Shown one piece after another: positions 7,984-17,409 of a stretch of DNA of 64,000 nt. Position 1 is the stretch's first letter. Every line of letters starts with the position of its first letter. The position numbers were made by a program, and so were the translations under genes. Below the pieces are notes generated by a model. It was given only the letters and a program-made list of their open reading frames with translations, had not been told where the DNA came from and searched no databases. Location of the stretch: NCBI GenBank assembly GCA_000403295.2, contig KE159605.1:1335409-1399408 (forward strand), written 5' to 3'. This DNA comes from Lachnospiraceae bacterium M18-1. Lineage in GTDB: Bacteria > Bacillota > Clostridia > Lachnospirales > Lachnospiraceae.

Positions 7984-9861
7984 TCATTCCTGCTCCAGTT
8001 TCCCGGTATAAAGCTGATAATACATTCCTTTCTTTGCCAGCAGGCTCTCATGGTTTCCCCGTTCCACAATCCGTCCATGATCCAGTACCATGATCACATC
8101 TGAATTTTTGATTGTGGAAAGCCTGTGAGCGATCACAAATACCGTCCTGCCTTTCATCAGCCGGTCCATGCCGTCCTGCACGATTTTTTCCGTGCGGGTA
8201 TCAATGCTGGAAGTCGCTTCGTCCAGAATCAGCACCGGCGGATCAGCCACCGCCACTCTCGCAATCGCCAGGAGCTGACGCTGTCCCTGGGAAAGACTGT
8301 TCCCGCTTCCTTTTAGTTCCGTCTGATACCCATCGGGAAGTTTCATAATAAATTCGTGGGCATTTGCCAGTTTTGCCGCCTGAATAACTTCCTCTTCCGC
8401 AGCATCCAATTTCCCATACCGGATATTGTCCATGACAGTACCGGTAAACAAATGGGTATCCTGCAGTACCAGCCCCAGGGAATGCCGCAGATCATCTTTC
8501 CTGATCTTATTGATATTGATGCCGTCATAACGGATCTTGCCATCCTGCACATCATAAAACCGGTTGATCAGATTCGTAATCGTTGTTTTTCCTGCGCCGG
8601 TAGCTCCCACAAAGGCTACTTTCTGCCCCGGTTTCGCAAAAATCTCTATATCATGCAGAATCTCCTTATCTTCCGTGTAGCCAAAGTCCACATGGTCAAA
8701 AACTACATCTCCCTGCATCGGCTGATAGGTTGTCGTATTGTCTGCCTTATGATAATGCTTCCACGCCCACATTCCCGTCCTGTCAGGAACTTCCGTCAGA
8801 TTTCCCTTTTCATCATAACGTGCATTTACCAGCTTCACATATCCGCCGTCCTTTTCCGGCTCCTCATCCAACAGCCCAAAAATCCTCTCTGCACCCGCGA
8901 TTGCCATGATGATAGAATTCAACTGCTGTGAAAGCTGCGAGATCGGCTGATTGAAGGAACGGGAAAACTGCAGGAAAGATGCCAGCGTTCCAAGAGTCAT
9001 CTGCCCGCCAAAGATAGACAGGCAGGCCCCGACCATCGCAATCACCGCATAGCTGACATACCCAAGGTTGCCAAGCACAGGCATCAGGATACTGGCATAA
9101 CGGTTCGCATTGTTCGTGCTGTCCCGCAGTTTTCCATTCAGAGCCTTAAAATCCTGTATACAGGCTTTCTCATGGCAGAACACCTTCACTACCTTCTGGC
9201 CTTCCATCATTTCCTCTATGTATCCGTTCAGACTCCCCACGTCCGTCTGCTGCTTCACAAAATAGTGCCCGCTCTTTGAGGATATGGTCCTCGTTGCGAA
9301 TACCATGCAGACTACCATCACAACCGTGATCAGTGTCAATGGACGGTTTAAAACCAGCATAGATACAAAAACCCCCACAATCGTGATCACTGCGGACAGC
9401 ATCTGCGGCATACTCTGGCTGATCACCTGCCGCAGGGTATCCGTGTCATTGGTGTAAATGCTCATGATGTCCCCATGGGATTTTGTGTCAAAATAGCGGA
9501 TGGGCAGATGCTCCATGTGGCGGAACAGGTCATCCCTCACTTTCTTTAACATTCCCTGCGACACATAAATCATAATGTAGTTATAAGCCCATGTGCAGAA
9601 CACTCCGGCATAGTATACTGCTGCCATCACAAGCAATGCTTTGAAAAGAGGGGAAAGATCGGGCCGTGTCTGATTGACAAATGGCAAAATGTAATCATCG
9701 ATCAGGTTCCGCATAAACAGAGTGCCGCCAATATTTGCGACGGTACTGACCAGAATACATAACGCCACAAGCAGGCACTGCCATTTATATTCTTTTAAGA
9801 TATAAGCAATCAGCCGCTTTAACGTCGCCCCCATATTCCTTTTATTCCCTACTATCATCAT
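7984..9861 (-). CDS. ABC exporter half-transporter (multidrug type)
   Basis: 625 residues. An N-terminal six-helix exporter domain (about 15-330) is followed by a nucleotide-binding domain with Walker A GATGAGKTT, Q-loop LVLQDTHLF, signature LSQGQRQLL, Walker B LILDEATSSID and switch histidine IAHRLSTI. All catalytic residues are present. It overlaps the end of the upstream half-transporter gene by 20 bp, the usual layout of heterodimeric exporters such as BmrCD, where this subunit carries the consensus ATP site. Its partner has lost its N-terminus, so the exporter may be non-functional or work as a homodimer. Likely substrates are drugs, lipids or peptides; none can be assigned. Confidence 0.88.
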   Translation of the reverse strand: MMIVGNKRNMGATLKRLIAYILKEYKWQCLLVALCILVSTVANIGGTLFMRNLIDDYILPFVNQTRPDLSPLFKALLVMAAVYYAGVFCTWAYNYIMIYVSQGMLKKVRDDLFRHMEHLPIRYFDTKSHGDIMSIYTNDTDTLRQVISQSMPQMLSAVITIVGVFVSMLVLNRPLTLITVVMVVCMVFATRTISSKSGHYFVKQQTDVGSLNGYIEEMMEGQKVVKVFCHEKACIQDFKALNGKLRDSTNNANRYASILMPVLGNLGYVSYAVIAMVGACLSIFGGQMTLGTLASFLQFSRSFNQPISQLSQQLNSIIMAIAGAERIFGLLDEEPEKDGGYVKLVNARYDEKGNLTEVPDRTGMWAWKHYHKADNTTTYQPMQGDVVFDHVDFGYTEDKEILHDIEIFAKPGQKVAFVGATGAGKTTITNLINRFYDVQDGKIRYDGININKIRKDDLRHSLGLVLQDTHLFTGTVMDNIRYGKLDAAEEEVIQAAKLANAHEFIMKLPDGYQTELKGSGNSLSQGQRQLLAIARVAVADPPVLILDEATSSIDTRTEKIVQDGMDRLMKGRTVFVIAHRLSTIKNSDVIMVLDHGRIVERGNHESLLAKKGMYYQLYTGKLEQE

Positions 9862-10897
9862 CGCCGCCCTCCTTCATCTGTGACTCATAAATTTCTCTGT
9901 AAATCGGGCTGCTTTCCAGCAGTTCTTCATGGGTGCCGACAGATTTCATCCTGCCGTTGTCAAATACCAGAATCCTGTCCGCATCCTGGATTGACGAGAT
10001 TCTCTGGGCTATGATAATCTTTGTGGTATCCGGTATCTTTTCCCTGAATGCCCTGCGGATCAGCGCATCCGTCTTTGTGTCAACTGCACTTGTGGAATCA
10101 TCAAGGATCAGGATTTTCGGCTTCTTTAAAAGCGCCCTGGCAATACAGAGCCTCTGTTTCTGCCCGCCGGATACATTTGTCCCGCCCCGCTCAATGTGGG
10201 TGTCATACTCTGCCGGGAAATCCCGGATAAATTCATCCGCCTGGGCAAGACGGCACGCATTTACTATCTCATCATCCGTTGCGTCTTCTTTTCCCCACCG
10301 CAGGTTCTCTTTGATCGTCCCGGAAAAGAGGACATTTTTCTGAAGGACCACAGCCACACTGTCCCGCAGGACGGCCATGTCATAATCCTTTACCGGAATG
10401 CCCCCAACCCGCACCTCGCCCCTTGTGACATCATAAAGCCTTGGTATCAGAGCGGCAAAAGAGGACTTCGCGCTCCCGGTTCCTCCAAGAACGCCAATGG
10501 TCTCTCCAGGTCTGATATGAAGTTCCAGATCGCTGATCACTTCCTTTCCAGGATTGGACGGATACGCAAAACCTGCCTGTTCAAAATCAATAGAGCCATC
10601 CGCAACCTCCCTGATCGCATGGGGAACGTTAAATAAATCCGGCTCCTCCGTCAGCACCTCAGAAATCCTTTCCCCCGATGCCCTCGACATGATGAGCATC
10701 ACAAACGTCATGGATACCATCATCAGGCTGATCAGAATATTGATCACGTATGTAAACATACTCATGAGCTGCCCTTCTGTCAGGCTTCCCGCAATAATCA
10801 TTTTCGCGCCCATCCATGAAATCAGTAAAATACATGAATACATGGAAAACTGCATGACAGGGGATGACGAAAACGCAATAATCGAGGTGAAACCCAT
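9842..10897 (-). pseudogene. ABC exporter half-transporter, N-terminally truncated
   Basis: 351 residues, where full members have about 580. The frame begins inside the membrane domain (MGFTSIIAFSSSPVMQFSMY then ILLISWMGAKMII) and keeps the last two transmembrane helices and the whole nucleotide-binding domain: Walker A GGTGSAKSS, signature VSGGQKQRL, Walker B ILILDDSTSAVD. Asp replaces the catalytic Glu, typical for the degenerate-site subunit of heterodimeric exporters. The truncation point coincides with the start codon of the divergent lysR gene (ATGs at 10897 minus and 10896 plus overlap). An insertion or deletion therefore removed about 230 codons and the promoter. Confidence 0.8.
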
Positions 10898-11774
10898 GAA
10901 TACAGACCAGTTAAAGAGCTTTATCCAGGTTGCCGAAAATCTGAACTTTGCAAGAGCTGCTGAGATTTTAAAGATTACACAATCAGCGGTCTCCCGGCAG
11001 ATTCATTCGCTGGAAGATGAATTGGGAACAAAACTTCTGCACCGTACTACCCGGACAGTTACCCTTACCCCCGCCGGAATCAGTTTTTTGGAAGACGCGA
11101 AAAATGTTATGGGCAGGTTAAAAGTTGCTGAACAGAAAATACAGCGCCACCAAAGTACAAATATACAGGTCTTAACCATTGGATGTCAGAATGAAGCTAA
11201 CCTGGACTTGCTCTGTAAGGTACTCAAATCCTGCAAACAGCAGATTCCCGAACTTTATCCATTTTTAAAAGTGATCCCTCACAGATCTATTTTAAATCTT
11301 TTCTATCAAGATGAACTGGATCTGCTGTTTGGTTTTCAGGAAGATATTCCAATAAAAAATGACACGGTTTACAAAGAACTGTTCCAGATACCGCTGTGCT
11401 GTATTGTTCCAGCCTCACACCCCTATGCCGAACGCCCGGAGCTTGCAAAAGAAGAGCTGTACCTGGAAAATATTGTCGTCTGTAATTCCTATGCAATCCC
11501 CGCCAGGGTTGCGGAAATGCAAAATCAGATTTCACAGCATATCCTGCCAGAGTCCACTTATATGTGCGAAAACCTGCAGGTACTCCTTACGCTTGTAAGG
11601 GCAGGTTATGGCTGCTCTGTTCTTCCGCTTATGAATTTTGTAAACACGGATATCCACGGGATTCCCTTAAAAGACAGCGAGCCTTTATCCTATGGTATCT
11701 TCTTTAAGAAAAGTTCTCAAAGCCCTCTTCTAAAAAAATTTATTTCCATTGTAACAAATACATCTTACAGTTAA
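10896..11774 (+). CDS. LysR-family transcriptional regulator
   Basis: 292 residues from MNTDQLKSFIQVAENLNFA, with GAGGTGA five bases upstream of the ATG. The winged HTH is AAEILKITQSAVSRQIHSLE, followed by LGTKLLHRTTRTVTLT. The C-terminal effector domain is of periplasmic-binding type (from about 90, with PLCCIVPASHPYAERPELAK). The reading frame also stays open far upstream, but that stretch is the antisense of the ABC gene, and the ribosome site fixes this start. Its own start region replaces the 5' end of the ABC gene. Regulated genes are unknown. Confidence 0.9.
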   Translation: MNTDQLKSFIQVAENLNFARAAEILKITQSAVSRQIHSLEDELGTKLLHRTTRTVTLTPAGISFLEDAKNVMGRLKVAEQKIQRHQSTNIQVLTIGCQNEANLDLLCKVLKSCKQQIPELYPFLKVIPHRSILNLFYQDELDLLFGFQEDIPIKNDTVYKELFQIPLCCIVPASHPYAERPELAKEELYLENIVVCNSYAIPARVAEMQNQISQHILPESTYMCENLQVLLTLVRAGYGCSVLPLMNFVNTDIHGIPLKDSEPLSYGIFFKKSSQSPLLKKFISIVTNTSYS

Positions 11775-11778
11775 CCGC

Positions 11779-11821
11779 AAAAAGCGATATGGATACCCGA
11801 AAGTCTCCTTATCGCTTTTTC
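11779..11821 (+). terminator. Rho-independent terminator after lysR
   Basis: AAAAAGCGATA (11779-11789) pairs with TATCGCTTTTT (11810-11820), with a T-run at the 3' side. It begins five bases after the lysR stop codon and could also stop transcription arriving from the minus strand. Confidence 0.75.
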
Positions 11822-11833
11822 ATTCAATGTATA

Positions 11834-11962
11834 TCATCTCGGACACATGGGATTGATATGGCAGTGATAATCAATGACCGGCAGTCCTTCTGCCACTTCA
11901 TGATACAGCCATTTTGCCGTATCTGTAGATAGAAGGAAATCTTTATCCATAAACTTTTTCAT
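11834..11962 (-). pseudogene. uxaC: Glucuronate isomerase (UxaC) N-terminal fragment
   Basis: 42 codons: MKKFMDKDFLLSTDTAKWLY then VIDYHCHINPM and a stop. This is the start of uronate isomerase, including the metal-binding HxH (HCHINP) of the amidohydrolase fold. About 420 residues are missing, so it cannot work. AAGGTAAGAG precedes the ATG. It follows the uxuA remnant in the order normal for hexuronate operons. Confidence 0.75.
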
Positions 11963-12003
11963 CTCTTACCTTCTTAGATCCACTGCCGTTCCTTCCGTTC
12001 TTT

Positions 12004-12297
12004 CTAACATATCCCAACAGCCCCAAGAGAGCCTGAACACAGACAGTTGTGGTCATCGTCTACCATCTCAAGGAATCTTCCAATCGACTTCTTATCACAC
12101 AAGAGGCGGGGAAGCCCAAGCTTCGCCATCCTCTCCGGTTCCCATCCCGGAAACGTCATACCATGAAGATTGTTCAGGATATAATCCGCCATCTCTTTCT
12201 AATCATCCTGAATCCGATCCTTCTCATAATACAGCGCCGTAGAACCATCTTCTAACGGATGGAACAGATCTGTTCTTGTCCAGTCAAAAATCGGCAT
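12004..12297 (-). pseudogene. uxuA: Mannonate dehydratase (UxuA) remnant
   Basis: The frame reads [20 protein letters not shown], then an in-frame TAG (12199-12201), then MADYILNNLHGMTFPGWEPE, then GLPRLLCDKKSIGRFLEMVD and CSGSLGAVG. These are three segments of UxuA (PVFDWTR, TFPGWEPE and FGLPRIV...TGSLG). The pieces between them, including the IHPDDPP metal-site region, are deleted. With the amber stop and missing ends this is a dead gene. UxuA dehydrates D-mannonate in hexuronate degradation. Confidence 0.75.
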
Positions 12298-12311
12298 ACT
12301 TCATTTCTTCC

Positions 12312-14087
12312 TTAAATATGAGTATCAAAAATCCCGCAAAATGCACCGATCGGATCTTTTCCTTTAAAGGCTTTCTCTCCTGTCATCAGCTTCTCTACCA
12401 GCACATCCAGAGTGACGGGCTTACTGTCATAGGTATTAATATAAGTTCTTGCCTGCGGAATATCCGCCAGCACATAGGGATACTGTGTGCCCACAACAAT
12501 AACCGGCAGTTCAAATACATACCACGGAATCTCTCCGCCGCCTTTGGTCATGCCAAATGCAGGACGTGCCACAGGCTGGAATCCGCCTGCGATATCTACC
12601 AGCGTTATGATCAGATCCTGATTCTCACGGAATTCTTTGATTGGTGTCTTTCCGGCAAAATACAGATTGACATCCGGCTTTTCTCCTGCCTCAATCTTCT
12701 TGATCATCTGATCGATCGGGCTTTCATAGACAAACGCGTCAAATCCTTTTGCGATCAGCCGGTCCCGAAGCTCCTCTGCAGGAGTTGATTTCTTCCCCCC
12801 TGTAATTGCCGCAAGCCCCGGCGCTGACAAGCCTTTCACATATACGATCATAATCCTCTTATAACGTTCCGGCGTCACAGGAAGCACATCCTTATCTTTA
12901 TACTTTACAAGTGTGATCGCCTGGTCTGCAATCTCTTTCTGCATAGCCACATGTTCATCGCACCCAATGATCTTATGCACCTGCTCCCTTGGGGGTACCA
13001 GTTTCGTCTTGTCTTTCTTATGGAGTCCCATATGCGCCTTTAAGGCAAGAATCCGGTGAAGCGCCTCATCAAGACGTTCTTTCGTAATCCGTCCATCCAA
13101 ATACCCCTGTTTCATACTGGCAAAATCTTCTTCCATCTCATTAAAGAACAGAAACATATCCACGCCGGCCGCAATCGCAGCCGGAAGCATATCGCTGCGC
13201 TTCATCCGGCAGGTAAGGCCGACCATATGGGAAGCATCTGTCAGCACCAGTCCATTGAACCCAAGCTTCCCTCTAAGCAGTCCTTTGATCAGCTCCGGTG
13301 ATAAGGTTGCCGGCATCATCTCATCATCGGTAAGCTCAGGGTTAAAATAGCGTGCATATGCAGGCTGCATGATATGTCCCGCCATAATCGCATCCAATCC
13401 GTTTTCAATCAGATTCTGATAGACCATACCATAAGTCTTGTCCCATTCCTCACAGCTCATGGAATTCACACTGTTTGCCACATGCTGGTCGCGGAAATCA
13501 AGTCCGTCTCCCGGAAAGTGCTTTGCCGCGCAGCAAAAACCCGGATTCGCATGTGCGCCGTCCATATAGGCTTTCGTCATCTCCGCCACCTTCTTCGGTT
13601 CATTTCCATAAGTACGAAGACCGATTACCGGATTTTCCCAATTATACATAATATCGCTCACCGGTGCGAAAGACAGGTTGCACCCAATAGCTGCCGCTTC
13701 CTTATTCGCCATATGCCCCATCTGATACGCATAATCTGCATTTCTCGTAGCGCCGATCTTTGTCTGCCCTCCAATCGGAGTCCCATCCACACATGCGCCG
13801 TCTCCGCCGCTCTCCGTATTACATGCGATGATAAGCGGGATCTTACTGTTTTCCTGTAAAATGCGGTTCTGCTCATAGACTTCGTCTGCCGTGGCCGGAT
13901 TGTACCGGATTCCTCCGATATGGTAATCCCTGACAGTCATCTTAAGATATTCTTCTTCGCGGCTTGAACCCATATTAAAAAACAACTGCCCGATCTTTTC
14001 ATCTACCGTCATGCCAGCAATGGTATCCTCTACCCATTTACAATCTTCATCCGTCAGATAAAACGGCTTCGCTTTCATATCAACCAT
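12312..14087 (-). CDS. Glycoside hydrolase family 3, NagZ-type
   Basis: 591 residues, start preceded by GGAGG with ten-base spacing. It has the GH3 N-terminal TIM barrel (about 15-340) and a following alpha/beta domain (from about 390). The motif KHFPGDGLDFRDQH (189-202) aligns with the NagZ loop KHFPGHGxxxxDSH: the catalytic Asp-His pair (D200, H202) is kept, while His194 of the consensus is Asp. The nucleophile is in LVLTDASHMVG (D284). No signal peptide, so likely cytoplasmic beta-N-acetylhexosaminidase or phosphorylase activity on imported oligosaccharide. It sits between decayed uxuA and an intact HAD gene, all on the same strand. Confidence 0.88.
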   Translation of the reverse strand: MVDMKAKPFYLTDEDCKWVEDTIAGMTVDEKIGQLFFNMGSSREEEYLKMTVRDYHIGGIRYNPATADEVYEQNRILQENSKIPLIIACNTESGGDGACVDGTPIGGQTKIGATRNADYAYQMGHMANKEAAAIGCNLSFAPVSDIMYNWENPVIGLRTYGNEPKKVAEMTKAYMDGAHANPGFCCAAKHFPGDGLDFRDQHVANSVNSMSCEEWDKTYGMVYQNLIENGLDAIMAGHIMQPAYARYFNPELTDDEMMPATLSPELIKGLLRGKLGFNGLVLTDASHMVGLTCRMKRSDMLPAAIAAGVDMFLFFNEMEEDFASMKQGYLDGRITKERLDEALHRILALKAHMGLHKKDKTKLVPPREQVHKIIGCDEHVAMQKEIADQAITLVKYKDKDVLPVTPERYKRIMIVYVKGLSAPGLAAITGGKKSTPAEELRDRLIAKGFDAFVYESPIDQMIKKIEAGEKPDVNLYFAGKTPIKEFRENQDLIITLVDIAGGFQPVARPAFGMTKGGGEIPWYVFELPVIVVGTQYPYVLADIPQARTYINTYDSKPVTLDVLVEKLMTGEKAFKGKDPIGAFCGIFDTHI

Positions 14088-14101
14088 ATCTTTTATACCT
14101 C

Positions 14102-14947
14102 CTATTTCAGATTTTCCATAAATTCCTGTATCTTCATCTTATGATATTCCTTCCCATAGCTTCCGTTTAACAGATAACCGAGTCCTTTTTCCATAAATTC
14201 CTTCCAGCTTTCTGCTTCATGCCGCACAAGAATCGGATAATAATAGACCCCGTTTTGTTCTGCCGCTTTCAGATCTCCCGGCGCATCGCCGCACATCAGA
14301 ACCTTCTCCTGATCATATCCGTATTTGAGAAGTTCCCCGATACAGAATGCTTTTGTTCCTGCATCCTGCGCCAGCACAATGTCTGTATGTTCCAGAAGCC
14401 CATACATTTCCCACTCTTCCAGGACGGCGCCTTTGTTCGCGCTGGATACGATCGCCACATCTGCGTACCGGTGTGCATATTCCAATGCCTCTTTTACATT
14501 GCCAAACGGTTTCTTTTCTTCATCCCGCAGTTCCGTAATTGCTGCATTGACCGCATTACTCCATGCAAGAGCTTCTCCAAGGCTGATACTTCCCGCATTC
14601 CTTTCTATTGCTGTCTTAAGCGCATCGTTTGACAATTCCTGCGTTGTATCCACCCACTTCACCAGTGTATCCAGATCTTCAATCTGGCAATATTTCTGAT
14701 CAATCTCCTGCAATGCCATTGCCAGGCCTTTAAAACGGTTAATCCCGCGGGTCATAGTATAGAGATTGATCTCATTCCAGCGTCTCAGGATTTCATCCTG
14801 CCACCGTTCCAGTTTCCACTGTTTCACCATGCAAGGCCCAAAACACCTTATATGCTTGATATCCATGGTATCCATTGCACATCCGTCACTGTCCACACAG
14901 ACAAGATATTCTTTCTTCTTTTGATACCCTGAAAATTTTCCGCTCAT
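14102..14947 (-). CDS. HAD-superfamily phosphatase
   Basis: 281 residues from MSGKFSGYQKKKEYLVCVDS; GGAGG lies 12 bases upstream of this ATG. The HAD nucleophile motif is VCVDSDGCAMDTM, the Ser/Thr motif is VAIVSSANKG (about 182), and the acidic motif is KVLMCGDAPGDLKAAEQNG (about 236-254). The cap domain between them is helical. It resembles phosphoglycolate phosphatase/beta-phosphoglucomutase-like enzymes often placed in glycan-use loci; the substrate is not evident. It stops 14 bp before the GH3 start, so both are probably one transcript. Confidence 0.8.
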   Translation of the reverse strand: MSGKFSGYQKKKEYLVCVDSDGCAMDTMDIKHIRCFGPCMVKQWKLERWQDEILRRWNEINLYTMTRGINRFKGLAMALQEIDQKYCQIEDLDTLVKWVDTTQELSNDALKTAIERNAGSISLGEALAWSNAVNAAITELRDEEKKPFGNVKEALEYAHRYADVAIVSSANKGAVLEEWEMYGLLEHTDIVLAQDAGTKAFCIGELLKYGYDQEKVLMCGDAPGDLKAAEQNGVYYYPILVRHEAESWKEFMEKGLGYLLNGSYGKEYHKMKIQEFMENLK

Positions 14948-14966
14948 TTTTTCATTTATCCTCCAA

Positions 14967-15525
14967 TTATACTTTCCTGCGGCCTGCCAATACTGCCACA
15001 TTTTCTTCTACACGTTTCTTATTCAGCGGATAGATCGCCAGAAGCGCTACGGCAACTGCCGCAAGTCCGATTGCCGGAATAATACAGGAAAGATTGAAAA
15101 TGCTGTTCCGTATCTCCGGATAGGCTGACGGATTTTTTGCCACTTCCGCGGTATATCCGATTGCTGTCAGTAAGCTTCCGATCAGACCAGAGGACAATGC
15201 CTGCCCAACCTTACGCGCAAAGGAATACACAGAGTATATTGTCCCGTCTTCACGAACCCCGTTTCTCACTTCCGCATCGTCAATGACATCCGCGATCATC
15301 GCCCAGATTACCGTGTTGAACATACCAAGCAGAAGCAGGATTGCAGCACCGTCATACGGGGACCTGAGAGAACAGTCGCTCCATTCACGGTCTCATACGC
15401 GATCAGCGGAGTACCGACTCCGATGACCATATTGGCAAGTGTGGCGCCGATTGTTCTCCATGTAGACAAGCCTGCACGGTCTTGCGGATCTGTTTTCCTT
15501 CTGGAAATTCCATCGGCGCTTTCAG
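14967..15525 (-). pseudogene. GPH-family sugar symporter, broken fragments
   Basis: Two pieces of a glycoside-pentoside-hexuronide:cation symporter. The first (about 15525-15370) reads DRAGLSTWRTIGATLANMVI and GVGTPLIAYETVNG. A frame change near 15350 leads into GAAILLLLGMFNTVIWAMIA then DVIDDAEVRNGVREDGTIYS, the conserved late-loop motif of GPH symporters, to the normal C-terminus. The N-terminal half is missing and the fragment is joined to a GH2 gene piece. It would have imported a glucuronide or similar sugar. Confidence 0.8.
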
Positions 15526-15900
15526 ATCCATTGTCTTTTCTTGTCTTCCGGTCTATCGTCACAAGTCCTTTGTTATTTCGTCCGGCAACTCCTCTTTCGT
15601 TGCGGGCGGCACAGCCAAAATCAAACATGTTCCATACATGCGTCCCCCAGATCCATGGACGTTCATCAAATACCTGCGCCAGATGCTCATGATACCTGGC
15701 CTGATATTCTTCCGAATAATCCTTGCAAGCCGGTTCTGCTCCGCCGTCATCACATAGTCTGGGCGTTACCATAATCCCTGAACCCCCATAATAGTCCAGA
15801 TCAAAATGCGTATCCGGCACACTGATCAGATTTACACCGCGGTACAATCCGCCATAAAAGGTAAAATCCGCAGACTGTGGGTATACACTGTCAACAGCGT
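15526..15900 (-). pseudogene. GH2 beta-glycosidase, two fused fragments
   Basis: The frame shows YPQSADFTFYGGLYRGVNLI and HFDLDYYGGSGIMVTP, a stretch from the N-terminal half of GH2 beta-galactosidases. It is joined directly (near 15735) to DYSEEYQARYHEHLAQVFDE and WGTHVWNMFDFGCAARNERG, from the late catalytic domain. Several hundred central codons, including both catalytic glutamates, are missing. The 3' end runs into the symporter fragment. The ancestral locus therefore had a second GH2 enzyme. Confidence 0.8.
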
Positions 15901-16078
15901 AATGTACAAAGTATCTTCTGTGGATTCTTTTTTTATATATTTTATACAATACAAAGTTTTCTAAACAGAGACAATTTCCAGTAGTTTTTGGATTATTTTT
16001 ATATACCATTGAAGTAACCTGAAATTTATGCAATAATTTATAAAAATAGTACAATTTACGAAAAAGGAGATTCCTTTT

Positions 16079-17311
16079 ATGGAACAGATCATCAAAGATT
16101 TTGTAAAAGAAATGTTTGCCATGTCAAATATCCCGCACCATGAGTTTGCGGCTCCCTGCAGTACCTATGAATGGTTAGATTTTGGACTTCGTACAAAGAT
16201 CTTGGGAATCAGTAATTCCCAGCTAAACCCGCTGCTAAACCGGCGGTTCTTGGAATTACCTTCCCATACCATTCTTTACTGTACGGATATCTTTCATTTT
16301 CATTATATCTTCATGCGGAATCCCGATTCGGATCATATTTATTGTATCGGACCGGTAATCTATGAGCGGACCGGTGATTCTTTTTTTGACGAACTCTTTG
16401 ATTCCCTGCATATTCCAAAAGAACTGTGGGAAGCGATACGCAGTCACTATTCGAATGTAAAATTTATTCCTTATCTGGGAATGTTAGATGATTTCACCTC
16501 TTTATGCGCCAATCGTATCTATGGCAAAGGAAACTATACAATCTGTCATAAAGATGAAAAAGAATTTCCTGACTGGTCTCAGATTTACCATAACTATTTC
16601 CGAGTTCCAGATGAACCCTTTATGAATATCCGTCACATTGAAGACCGATACGAAACAGAAAATGCCCTAATGAAGGCAGTCAGTTCCGGCAATGAAGCTC
16701 TGGCCGTTGAATGCGCCAACCATTTTTTCTCTTACCGTATTCCCCAGAGGCTTTCTAATCATCTTCGGGATGACCGTGACTTATGCATCACTTTGAATAC
16801 TATTTTACGAAAATCTGCCGAACATGCCGGCGTCCACCCTATCCATATTGACAGCTTTTCTAATGGCAATATTCAACAGATCGAGAGACTTGCAAGCGCG
16901 GAACAGCTTCTTCTCTTCCGGAATAAAATGGTCAAAGGATATTGTCGGCTTGTGGCAAAATATAACTTAAAAGATTATTCTCTGCCGATCCAAAAAGCTA
17001 TCACTTATATCAGCACAGACCTGACTGCTGATCTAAGCCTGAAATCATTAGCAAATCAGATAAATGTTAATGCAAGCTATCTCTCCACTCTTTTTAAAAA
17101 AGAAGTTGGCGTTCCGCTTACAGAATATGTAAATCATAACCGAATCGAATATTCAAAAACACTGCTTTCAGACACTGACCTTGCGATAAAGACAATCGCC
17201 ATATACTCCGGGATTCCAGATATCCAGTATTTCACCCGGATGTTTAAGCGTATCACAGGAATGACGCCGAAGGCCTATCGGACACAGACTTGTACAAAAG
17301 GATTTTCTTAG
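16079..17311 (+). CDS. AraC-family transcriptional regulator
   Basis: 410 residues; AAGGAGATTCCTTTT precedes the ATG. The C-terminal about 100 residues form the two HTH units (LSLKSLANQINVNASYLSTL and LAIKTIAIYSGIPDIQYFTR, ending MTPKAYR). The long N-terminal part (1-300) has a PocR-like sensor look (DIFHFHYIFMRNPDSDHIYC) but no domain I can name with certainty. It diverges from the decayed glycan/hexuronate operon and was probably its activator. Confidence 0.88.
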   Translation: MEQIIKDFVKEMFAMSNIPHHEFAAPCSTYEWLDFGLRTKILGISNSQLNPLLNRRFLELPSHTILYCTDIFHFHYIFMRNPDSDHIYCIGPVIYERTGDSFFDELFDSLHIPKELWEAIRSHYSNVKFIPYLGMLDDFTSLCANRIYGKGNYTICHKDEKEFPDWSQIYHNYFRVPDEPFMNIRHIEDRYETENALMKAVSSGNEALAVECANHFFSYRIPQRLSNHLRDDRDLCITLNTILRKSAEHAGVHPIHIDSFSNGNIQQIERLASAEQLLLFRNKMVKGYCRLVAKYNLKDYSLPIQKAITYISTDLTADLSLKSLANQINVNASYLSTLFKKEVGVPLTEYVNHNRIEYSKTLLSDTDLAIKTIAIYSGIPDIQYFTRMFKRITGMTPKAYRTQTCTKGFS

Positions 17312-17355
17312 AGCAAAGAGCCGCCGAAAATCAATTTTTCGATGGCTCTTTGCTC
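17311..17355 (+). terminator. Terminator hairpin after AraC gene
   Basis: GAGCAAAGAGCC (17311-17322) pairs perfectly with GGCTCTTTGCTC (17344-17355); the loop is AT-rich and AATAATTTT follows. It starts on the last base of the AraC stop codon. Confidence 0.7.
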
Positions 17356-17409
17356 AATAATTTTAGGTTATTCATCGCTTACCTAAAAAGAGTCATTTAC
17401 CGACAGCCC

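Noticed and set aside
1442..12201. In-frame TAG codons in the helicase and uxuA remnants as possible stop-codon recoding
   Set aside because: Both genes carry additional deletions, intact genes in the window such as leuD use TAG as a normal stop, and no suppressor tRNA is seen.
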